A DNA stretch of 41,896 nt from Oscillospiraceae bacterium (GTDB lineage: Bacteria; Bacillota; Clostridia; Oscillospirales; Oscillospiraceae): positions 1 through 41,896 of the forward strand of contig JAFOKO010000067.1 of NCBI GenBank assembly GCA_017419715.1, in the 5' to 3' direction. Positions within the stretch are counted from its first letter, which is position 1, and each line of letters opens with the position of its first letter. Below are positions 22,723 through 29,029 of the stretch, piece after piece. A program made the translations under genes and the position numbers. The notes under the pieces were generated by a model, which made no database searches, was not told the DNA's origin, and saw only the letters and a program-made list of their open reading frames with translations.

Positions 22723-23742
22723 ATGACGAAAATATACTTGATTCGGCATGCCGAGGCGGAGGGCAACATTTACCGGCGTCTGCAGGGGCAGTTTGACGGA
22801 CGGATCACTCCAAACGGTCTGGTCCAAATTGCGGCGCTGCAGCGGCGCTTTGCCGACATTCCCATCGACGCGGTCTACGCCAGCGACCTCTACCGGACCC
22901 GCAAGACTGCCGAGGCGATTTATTTGCCCAAGGGCCTGCCCTTACACACGGATCCCCGCTTTCGAGAGGTCCATGTGGGCGTCTGGGAGAATCTTCCCTT
23001 TGGCTGGCTGGCCCGCACGGAGCCGGAACGGCTGGAGGCCTTTCGCAACGACCCCGAGCACTGGATCGTCCCCGGGGCGGAATGTTTTGAGCAGTATTCG
23101 GGCCGCTTTGCCGCCGGCGTCACGGAACTTGCCCAGCGGCATGACGGGCAGAGCATCGCTATTCTCACCCACGGCTGTGTGCTCTCCGGAGGGCTGAACC
23201 AGCTGCTGGGCCTTCCCTTTGACTTCAGCAAAAGCGACAACACCACAGTCTGCCTGCTGGACTACGAAAACGGCCGCTTCTCTCCGGTCTATCTCTTTGA
23301 TCATTCCCATTTATCCGAAGCCATCTCCACCCGGGCGCGGCAGCGCTGGTGGCGCAAGCCGGGTGTGCGCTTTGAGCTCTGGTTCCGCGAGGCCGAAGCA
23401 GAGGATGCGGCGCTCTATGATGCCGCCTGGCAGCCCGCGCCGGAAGACCGGGTCTGGATCGCCATGCTGGAGGAGGAAGCCGTTGGCTATGTGGCTGTGC
23501 GTGATGCGGGTATTTCCTGCCTCTGGCTGAAGCCGGAGTACCGCCACCGCCACATGGGAGATCAGCTCTTCGGGCAGGCCGTCTCCTGCCTTCGTTCTGC
23601 CGGGGTAGAGGCGCTCTCCCTCGGCGTGCCCACTTTCCAACTGGAGGCTCTGTCCTTCCTGACCCGCCTGTGCGGTAATCCGGTCCAGATGGACGACTGC
23701 TACACGGTGTTCCGGATGGAGCTTGCAGTTCCAAAGGATTAA
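22723..23742 (+). CDS. Histidine phosphatase (PGM-like) - GNAT acetyltransferase fusion
   Basis: 339 aa. Residues 1-200 are a histidine phosphatase: the RHG-type motif is IYLIRHAEAEGN (catalytic His in RHA), with YASDLYRTRKTAEAI, EVHVGVWENLPF and the second catalytic His in ILTHGCVLSG. Residues from about 215 to 335 are a GNAT domain: FRE.EAED, VGYVAVRDAGISCLWLKPEY with the acetyl-CoA loop RHRHMGDQLF and a C-terminal VPTFQLEALSFL. Start ATG 22723 (AGGGGTG upstream) gives MTKIYLIRHA, the usual family start. A TATAAT at 22691-22696 with a poor -35 suggests its promoter. The combined activity has no obvious known substrate. Confidence 0.82.
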   Translation: MTKIYLIRHAEAEGNIYRRLQGQFDGRITPNGLVQIAALQRRFADIPIDAVYASDLYRTRKTAEAIYLPKGLPLHTDPRFREVHVGVWENLPFGWLARTEPERLEAFRNDPEHWIVPGAECFEQYSGRFAAGVTELAQRHDGQSIAILTHGCVLSGGLNQLLGLPFDFSKSDNTTVCLLDYENGRFSPVYLFDHSHLSEAISTRARQRWWRKPGVRFELWFREAEAEDAALYDAAWQPAPEDRVWIAMLEEEAVGYVAVRDAGISCLWLKPEYRHRHMGDQLFGQAVSCLRSAGVEALSLGVPTFQLEALSFLTRLCGNPVQMDDCYTVFRMELAVPKD

Positions 23743-23786
23743 GCTCCCCGCGCCGCTATAGAATGCGCTTCCTCGGAAAATAACAC

Positions 23787-23814
23787 TTGTATTTCTTGGG
23801 AAATATGTTACAAT
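23787..23814 (+). promoter_or_regulatory. Promoter of the aldolase gene
   Basis: TTGTAT at 23787-23792, 16-bp spacer, TACAAT at 23809-23814, start codon at 23854. Confidence 0.6.
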
Positions 23815-23853
23815 GAAGTTGTCCCAAAAAACCGTTAAGGAGTGACATACACT

Positions 23854-24822
23854 ATGCCTCTGGTAACAACAACCGAAATGTTCAAGAAGGCCTATGACGG
23901 CGGCTATGCCATCGGCGCCTTCAATGTCAACAACATGGAGATCGTGCAGGGCATCACCGAAGCCTGCAAGGAAGAAAAGGCTCCCGTTATCCTCCAGGTC
24001 TCCAAGGGCGCCCGCGCCTATGCCAACCACACCTACCTGGTGAAACTGGTGGAGGCCGCTGTGATCGAGTGCCCCGAGATCCCCATCGCCCTGCATCTGG
24101 ACCACGGCCCCGACTTCGAGACCTGCAAATCCTGCATCGACGGCGGCTTTACCTCCGTCATGATCGACGCCTCCTCCAAGCCCTTCGCGGAAAACATTGA
24201 GATCACCCGCAAGGTGGTGGAGTACGCTCACGACCACGGCGTGGTCGTCGAGGCCGAGCTGGGCACCCTGGCCGGCATCGAGGACGAAGTCAAGGTCGCG
24301 GCCCACGCCGCCTCCTACACCCGTCCAGAGGAGGTCGAGGAGTTCGTGTCCAAGACCGGCTGTGACTCTCTGGCCATTGCCATCGGCACTTCCCACGGCG
24401 CTTACAAGTTCACCCCCGCTCAGTGCACCCGCAACGAGAAGGGCATCCTGGTACCGCCCCCCCTGCGCTTCGACGTGCTCGAGGAGATCACCAAGCGTCT
24501 GCCTGGCTTCCCCATCGTGCTGCACGGCTCCTCTTCTGTCCCCCAGAACTATGTTGCCATGATCAACGCCAACGGCGGCAAGATGCCCGACGCGGTCGGC
24601 ATCCCCGAGGAGCAGCTGCGTGAGGCCGCCCGTTCCGCCGTCTGCAAGATCAACATTGACTCCGACCTCCGCCTTGCCATGACCGGCACCATCCGCCAGT
24701 TTATGGCCGAGCATCCCGACAAGTTCGATCCCAGAGAGTATCTGAAGCCCGCCCGCGCCAACATCAAGGAGCTGGTCCGCCACAAGCTGATCGATGTCCT
24801 TGGATGTGCCGGAAAGGCCTGA
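23854..24822 (+). CDS. fba: Class II fructose-bisphosphate aldolase
   Basis: 322 aa. Zinc-dependent aldolase that splits fructose 1,6-bisphosphate into dihydroxyacetone phosphate and glyceraldehyde 3-phosphate in glycolysis. Zinc ligands and catalytic site: HLDHG with H81, D83 and H84; VVEAELGTLAG with the zinc/structural Glu; IAIGTSHGAYK; and LHGSSSVP. IDSDLRLAMTGTIRQ is the phosphate-binding closing segment. ATG 23854 follows AAGGAG at 11 nt; the GTG at 23842 lies too close to it. Very codon-biased (GCC/ATC/CTG-rich), as expected for a highly expressed glycolytic gene. Single gene with own promoter and terminator. Confidence 0.95.
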   Translation: MPLVTTTEMFKKAYDGGYAIGAFNVNNMEIVQGITEACKEEKAPVILQVSKGARAYANHTYLVKLVEAAVIECPEIPIALHLDHGPDFETCKSCIDGGFTSVMIDASSKPFAENIEITRKVVEYAHDHGVVVEAELGTLAGIEDEVKVAAHAASYTRPEEVEEFVSKTGCDSLAIAIGTSHGAYKFTPAQCTRNEKGILVPPPLRFDVLEEITKRLPGFPIVLHGSSSVPQNYVAMINANGGKMPDAVGIPEEQLREAARSAVCKINIDSDLRLAMTGTIRQFMAEHPDKFDPREYLKPARANIKELVRHKLIDVLGCAGKA

Positions 24823-24832
24823 TCTGTTTTTC

Positions 24833-24867
24833 AGAATCCCACGCTTCCAAAAAAAGCGTGGGATTCT
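24833..24867 (+). terminator. Terminator of the aldolase gene
   Basis: AGAATCCCACGCTT (24833-24846) pairs with AAGCGTGGGATTCT (24854-24867), followed by TCTTTTTTCTC. Textbook rho-independent terminator. Confidence 0.92.
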
Positions 24868-24878
24868 TCTTTTTTCTC

Positions 24879-24907
24879 TTGACAATGTAACACTGTTATG
24901 CTAATAT
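24879..24907 (+). promoter_or_regulatory. Promoter of the YhbD-bactofilin-ABC operon
   Basis: Perfect TTGACA at 24879-24884, 17-bp spacer, TAATAT at 24902-24907. It is overlapped by operator-like palindromes, so it is a strong promoter under tight control. Confidence 0.88.
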
Positions 24908-24933
24908 CATAACAGTGTTACATAACAATGTTA
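24888..24933 (+). promoter_or_regulatory. Three-copy operator, 11-bp palindromes TAACANTGTTA
   Basis: TAACACTGTTA at 24888-24898 (in the promoter spacer), TAACAGTGTTA at 24910-24920 (around the start of transcription) and TAACAATGTTA at 24923-24933. Each copy is itself a palindrome. Copies 1 and 2 with flanks form a larger perfect inverted repeat (14-bp arms GTAACACTGTTATG and its complement, 24887-24900 and 24908-24921) centred on the -10 box. The likely ligand is the YhbD-like regulator encoded directly downstream, or the XRE regulator further along. Confidence 0.85.
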
Positions 24934-24947
24934 CGAAAGGAGAAACT

Positions 24948-25334
24948 ATGGATCAAAAATACATTTCAAAAAAGGAGCTGCTGGAGATGTTTGGGATCTC
25001 CTACGGGGCCCTCTACCGCTGGAAGCGGATGGGGCTGATCCCCGAGGACTGGTTCATCCGCCGCTCCACATCCACGGGGCAGGAGACCTTCTTCCGGCGG
25101 GATCAAATTCTCCCTCGGATGGAACAGATTCTGGACCGCAATGCCTCATTAGAGGAGCTGGCAGATAAGATCAATCCGACGAAAGAAGAAAGCCCTAAGC
25201 CGATTCTATTGGTCCGAAACCAATATGGCGTGCACCGCTTCCCGCTGGAAGAGTTAGAGGCTGTAAGTCTGGTGCTGGGCGACGAACAGGTACAATTACT
25301 GGAGAGCTTGAAAGGAGCGTTTCGACATGAGTGA
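24948..25334 (+). CDS. YhbD-like (DUF4004) MerR-type putative regulator
   Basis: 128 aa. KYISKKELLEMFGISYGALY, RWKRMGLIPEDWFIRRSTST and GQETFFRRDQILPRMEQIL form the DUF4004/YhbD signature: a MerR-like winged helix that reads like a DNA-binding domain, followed by a short C-terminal part. In Bacillus the yhbD gene also precedes polymer-forming cytoskeletal genes (yhbE/yhbF), the same order as here. ATG 24948 follows GAAAGGAGAAACT. The three palindromes in its promoter make autoregulation likely. Overlaps the bactofilin gene by 8 bp. Confidence 0.85.
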   Translation: MDQKYISKKELLEMFGISYGALYRWKRMGLIPEDWFIRRSTSTGQETFFRRDQILPRMEQILDRNASLEELADKINPTKEESPKPILLVRNQYGVHRFPLEELEAVSLVLGDEQVQLLESLKGAFRHE

Positions 25335-26205
25335 GTATCGCAATTTGACAATAATCGGTGTAGGCTCAGAAACTGGAGGCCGTTTTCACAAGGTTCTGCT
25401 TGCAGGTGCATGCAAAATCAAAGGGGATGTGGAGTGTGACGAGTTGAGCATCCCCGGCTCCGGCAAGGTAGCCGACGGCGATCTTACCGTGCACGGCCCA
25501 CTGAGCTGCTCCGGTGCAGGCAAAGTGGAGGGTGCTGTCCACGCGGAGCAAATGCAGATCATCGGTGCGTTCAGCACAGAGGATTCCTGCGAAATCAGCG
25601 GTGATCTTGATGTTGCCGGCAGCTTAACGACCGAAGGCGCTTGCAGCGTAGGCGGACACAGCAGCGTCAAAGGTACGCTCAAGGTCGAGGAAAGCTTTTG
25701 CGCTTCGGATGTGGAATTGCAAGGTTCCCTGCATGTGGATGGCAATCTGCGGGCGACTAAGCTTGATGTCAAAGGAAACTTGACGGTAGAAAATAATGTA
25801 GAGGCTGAAATCTTCAAAGCAGACGGGCCTGTGGAGATCAACGGAGAACTGAACGCGGAATCCGTAGAGCTGCTGCTGCGCGGTGAGAATTTGATTGAAT
25901 CCATCGTAGGCGGCAGCGTGTGCGTTAAAAAAGCAGACGATAATTCCTACGCCCGCCGCGGCATCAATATCAATTTGGACTTTTCCTTCTTCAAAAGCTC
26001 ATTTCATGTCTCCAACGGAAAAAGGCCGCATCTGGCCGCCGATCTGATCGAGGCCGACGAGATCGACCTGGAATACACCGATTGTGAGACCGTCCGGGGC
26101 GTCAACATCCACATTGGCCCCGAATGTGTGATCGACCGGGTGGAGTATTCCGGCACGCTCACCACAGACGCCAACTGCACGGTACGGGAAAAGGTCAAGA
26201 TTTGA
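25327..26205 (+). CDS. Bactofilin-like polymer-forming protein (YhbE/YhbF type)
   Basis: 292 aa. A long series of short, roughly 6- to 18-residue beta-helix turns rich in Gly, Val and Ser: ACKIKGDVECDELSIPGSG, DGDLTVHGPLSCSG, CEISGDLDVAGSLTTEGA, LQGSLHVDGNLRATKLDVKG and more to about residue 190, then a second part with a continuing right-handed helix (EADEIDLEYTDCETVRGVNI). No membrane segment. Bactofilin-type proteins polymerise without nucleotides into cytoskeletal scaffolds. ATG 25327 follows GAAAGGAGCG. Placed directly behind the YhbD-like regulator and before an XRE regulator and an ABC exporter. Confidence 0.82.
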   Translation: MSEYRNLTIIGVGSETGGRFHKVLLAGACKIKGDVECDELSIPGSGKVADGDLTVHGPLSCSGAGKVEGAVHAEQMQIIGAFSTEDSCEISGDLDVAGSLTTEGACSVGGHSSVKGTLKVEESFCASDVELQGSLHVDGNLRATKLDVKGNLTVENNVEAEIFKADGPVEINGELNAESVELLLRGENLIESIVGGSVCVKKADDNSYARRGININLDFSFFKSSFHVSNGKRPHLAADLIEADEIDLEYTDCETVRGVNIHIGPECVIDRVEYSGTLTTDANCTVREKVKI

Positions 26206-26480
26206 TGGCAGGCAGCTTCTTCAACCTCCGGTTGCGAAAAAAACAACAGCTTAAAAAGGCACACCAAATTGTTGAGAGAATCTACAACGATCTGGAGAGT
26301 CATTCAACCTTTGAACGCTTCCTTTTCCGTCGCGTCCCTGCTATGATAGTGCCAACAAAGGGCAATGCGCTTGCCCGATATTTGAAAGTGAGGATTTTAT
26401 TATGGAAAGTTTTGGAACCAGATTACAGGCGCTGCGCAAGACGCAGGGATACACACAGGATAGTATTGCCGAAAAGCTGA
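26205..26480 (+). CDS. Possible small basic protein, doubtful
   Basis: 91 codons starting at an ATG that overlaps the bactofilin stop as TGATG. The first 45 residues (MAGSFFNLRLRKKQQLKKAH and on) are basic and helix-like. The frame runs 79 nt into the next gene (26402), which lies in a different frame and has better evidence, and it has no ribosome site of its own. It may be a real small protein coupled to the bactofilin gene, or only the leader of the XRE gene. No family recognised. Confidence 0.25.
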   Translation: MAGSFFNLRLRKKQQLKKAHQIVERIYNDLESHSTFERFLFRRVPAMIVPTKGNALARYLKVRILLWKVLEPDYRRCARRRDTHRIVLPKS

Positions 26481-26899
26481 ACGTCTCGCCCCAGGCCGTA
26501 TCCAAGTGGGAAAATGACTTAACCTCCCCGGACATGGACACCTTGATCCAGTTGGCAGACATCTTTTCTGTTAGCCTGGATGAGCTGATGGGAAGAACAG
26601 TCAAGAAGACCGTTTACCTTGCCAAGCCAGAGGATGTGCGCAGCCAGCCGCTTGCGCTTCGCGTCAAGATCGATTCGGGGGAGGGAGACAAGGTTTGGGT
26701 GAATCTGCCGTTGGAGCTTGTCAAGGCCTTCCTTCCAAACCCGTCGTCCATGGGCAGTCTCATCGGCGGTGAAAACGCGAAGATGCTTGAGGGGATCGAC
26801 TTTGGCAAAATCGTGGAGCTGGCGGAGCGCGGCGTCCTCGGTGAGATCGTGCGTGTCGAGTCCGCTGACGGCGATCATATCACAATCTTTGTGGAGTGA
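26402..26899 (+). CDS. XRE-family regulator with a LPxxLV-type C-terminal domain
   Basis: 165 aa. Residues 1-65 are a helix-turn-helix of the XRE/Cro type: FGTRLQALRKTQGYTQDSIA, EKLNVSPQAVSKWENDLTSP, DMDTLIQLADIFSVSLDELM. The C-terminal domain (about 85-165) contains VWVNLPLELVKAFLP and GVLGEIVRVESADGDHITIF. The same domain appears, stand-alone, in the next small gene. ATG 26402 follows GTGAGGATTTTATT. It lies in the YhbD-bactofilin-ABC operon and could sense something through its C-terminal domain. Confidence 0.8.
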   Translation: MESFGTRLQALRKTQGYTQDSIAEKLNVSPQAVSKWENDLTSPDMDTLIQLADIFSVSLDELMGRTVKKTVYLAKPEDVRSQPLALRVKIDSGEGDKVWVNLPLELVKAFLPNPSSMGSLIGGENAKMLEGIDFGKIVELAERGVLGEIVRVESADGDHITIFVE

Positions 26900-26904
26900 A
26901 CCGG

Positions 26905-27162
26905 ATGCAATTGTCGATTTTCTTTCCGGAGAGCGGTCGAACGCTCCGTTTTCCAATTCCTGCAAGCCTCCTGCTTGTCACAAAAATTCTGCCAAAAGGA
27001 ATGTTGAAACGCAGCGGCGCGAATCAAACAGAGCTCCGCACCATGCGCGCTTTGTCAAAAAACGCGAGAAAAGAGCTCCGTCGCTATGTACGAACGCACG
27101 GACATTTTGATTTGCTTCGCGTGGAAGCATCCAGCGGAGAAGTCATCCGAATCCGTGTGTAA
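26905..27162 (+). CDS. Small protein, stand-alone paralog of the XRE C-terminal domain
   Basis: 85 aa from ATG 26905 (GGAG 8 nt upstream). RTLRFPIPASLLLVTKILPK and HFDLLRVEASSGEVIRIRV line up with VWVNLPLELVKAFLPN and GEIVRVESADGDHITIFVE of the preceding XRE protein, so the two share a domain. Basic central part (SKNARKELRRYVRTHG). Six nt after the XRE stop and 13 nt before the ABC transporter gene. Function unknown; a partner or antagonist of the XRE regulator is one possibility. Confidence 0.6.
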   Translation: MQLSIFFPESGRTLRFPIPASLLLVTKILPKGMLKRSGANQTELRTMRALSKNARKELRRYVRTHGHFDLLRVEASSGEVIRIRV

Positions 27163-27175
27163 CAAGGAGAAACAA

Positions 27176-28906
27176 ATGACAAAACAAGAAACCAAGGCTC
27201 TGCGCCGTCCCTTTGTGAAAGAGCTGTTTCGCGGCAACCGCTTCAACCTTGCCATGACCGTAATCTCCGCCTTGCTGGACGCAACGGCAAATCTGGTGAT
27301 CTCCTGGCTGATCAAGGCGGTCGCCGATCTGATCTCCGGGGAAGGCACATACAGCTATCACACACTTTTGATCGTCGCATCCGGCGCGTTCGCGCTGCTT
27401 CTGCTTGCCGGAGGATTGGATTGGCGCTTCCTTTCCAGATTTCGGGCCAAGGCCATGCAGCAATATCGGGGCTATACCTTCGATCGCTTGCTGGAAAAAG
27501 GCATTCAAGCCTTCTCCGGTGAAAACAGTTCCCTTTATCTCTCCGCCCTCTCCAATGACCTCAACACGATCGAGCAGGAATTTCTTGCGCGTTTGCAAGC
27601 CATAATCGGGGTTTCCGTCTCGTTCATCGGCGCGCTCGTTCTCATGCTCTGGTACAGCCCGCTGTTGACGCTGGTCGCTATTGGCTTTTCTCTGCTTCCG
27701 ATCATCGTTTCGATCGCGCTTGGCAACAAAGCCGCGAGGGCCGAAAAGGCGGTCTCCGACAAAAAAGAGCGCTACACCGGTCTGTTGAAGGACGCGCTCA
27801 CAGGCTTCGCCGTCATCAAGAGTTTCCGGGCAGAGCGCAGCATTGCTCGCCTCCATGCACAGGACAATCACAGCGTCGCGGAGGCCTCCAAAAAGCGCGT
27901 CAAGGTCAATGTGCTGGTCACTTATGCCTCCGAAATCGCGAGTGGCGCGGTGCAATTCGGCGTGTTCTTTGTTGCCGCTGCGCTGGCGCTGTCCGGTAAG
28001 GGCATCACAGCAGGTACTGCTCTCGTATTCGTGCAGCTGCTCAACTATGTGCTTGCGCCGATCCAGATTTTTCCCGCTTTCTCCGCTGGCGCAAAGTCCT
28101 CCTTCGGGCTGATGGACAAGCTGGCCCAGGCCCTTCATCAGAATGTTCCGAACGAAGGCAAGGAGATCGCACCGCAGCTCAACAAGGGAATTGCCCTTCA
28201 AAACATTTCCTATGCCTACGAGGATGGAAAGCCGGTCCTCAACGACATCAGTATGCAGCTTCGCGCCGGCGGCTGCTACGCTCTGGTGGGTGGCTCCGGC
28301 AGCGGCAAATCCACCATTTTGAATCTGTTGATGGCAGCCTTCCGCGACTACAACGGCGAGATCCTCTACGACGACACAGAGCTTAAAACCATCTCCCCCG
28401 CCTCCCTCTATTCGCTCGTTTCCATCATTCAACAAAATGTGTTTGTGTTTAACAACACCATACGGGACAATATCACCATGTTTTCCGACTTCCCCGAGGA
28501 AGAGATCGAGCGGGCCGTGCGCCTTTCGGGCTTGAAGAAGCTGATCGATGAAAAAGGTGCGGACTATCTCTGCGGCGAGAATGGCTCCGGGCTCTCCGGC
28601 GGCGAGCGGCAGCGCATCTCCATTGCCAGAGCCCTGCTGCGCAAAACCCCGGTACTGCTCGTAGACGAGGCAACTGCCTCTCTGGATGCGGAGACCTCCT
28701 TCGAGGTGCTGGACGCGATTTTGAAGCTGGACGGCTACACCCGGATCATCGTCACGCACGACCTCGACGAGAACATTCTTCGTCGCTGTGACGGCCTGTT
28801 TACCCTGAAAAACGGCAGGGTTTTGGAACAGGGCAGCTTCCAGGCACTGATGGAGGAGAAGGGCTACTTCTATTCCCTCTTCACCGTCTCGCAAAAAGAT
28901 TCATGA
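27176..28906 (+). CDS. ABC-type exporter, fused membrane and ATPase domains
   Basis: 576 aa. Residues 1-320 are an ABC transmembrane exporter domain with about six helices (MTVISALLDATANLVISWLI, GVSVSFIGALVLMLWYSPLL, GVFFVAAALALSGKGITAGT). Residues about 335-570 are the ATPase: Walker A VGGSGSGKSTI, Q-loop IIQQNVFVFN, signature LSGGERQRIS, Walker B VLLVDEATAS, H-loop VTHD. A half-transporter, so it works as a dimer. It ends the operon after the two regulators and the bactofilin. The start ATG follows AAGGAGAAACAA. Substrate unknown. Confidence 0.9.
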   Translation: MTKQETKALRRPFVKELFRGNRFNLAMTVISALLDATANLVISWLIKAVADLISGEGTYSYHTLLIVASGAFALLLLAGGLDWRFLSRFRAKAMQQYRGYTFDRLLEKGIQAFSGENSSLYLSALSNDLNTIEQEFLARLQAIIGVSVSFIGALVLMLWYSPLLTLVAIGFSLLPIIVSIALGNKAARAEKAVSDKKERYTGLLKDALTGFAVIKSFRAERSIARLHAQDNHSVAEASKKRVKVNVLVTYASEIASGAVQFGVFFVAAALALSGKGITAGTALVFVQLLNYVLAPIQIFPAFSAGAKSSFGLMDKLAQALHQNVPNEGKEIAPQLNKGIALQNISYAYEDGKPVLNDISMQLRAGGCYALVGGSGSGKSTILNLLMAAFRDYNGEILYDDTELKTISPASLYSLVSIIQQNVFVFNNTIRDNITMFSDFPEEEIERAVRLSGLKKLIDEKGADYLCGENGSGLSGGERQRISIARALLRKTPVLLVDEATASLDAETSFEVLDAILKLDGYTRIIVTHDLDENILRRCDGLFTLKNGRVLEQGSFQALMEEKGYFYSLFTVSQKDS

Positions 28907-28933
28907 ACTCTTTGTAAAAAACAAAAATGGGGC

Positions 28934-28961
28934 TTGCTTTTTTGAAAAAGCTTGCTATAAT
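28934..28961 (+). promoter_or_regulatory. Promoter of htpG
   Basis: TTGCTT at 28934-28939, 16-bp spacer, perfect TATAAT at 28956-28961, directly before the CIRCE operator. Confidence 0.8.
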
Positions 28962-28965
28962 GGGG

Positions 28966-28992
28966 TTAGCACTCAAGGAGTTAGAGTGCTAA
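28966..28992 (+). promoter_or_regulatory. CIRCE operator (HrcA binding site) of htpG
   Basis: TTAGCACTC - N9 - GAGTGCTAA, an exact match to the CIRCE consensus, at 28966-28974 and 28984-28992. The inverted repeat extends outward by four G on the left and four C on the right. It overlaps the expected transcription start, as in groE and dnaK operons under HrcA. Confidence 0.96.
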
Positions 28993-29029
28993 CCCCATGA
29001 TACAATAACTATGAAAAAGAGTGATAACG

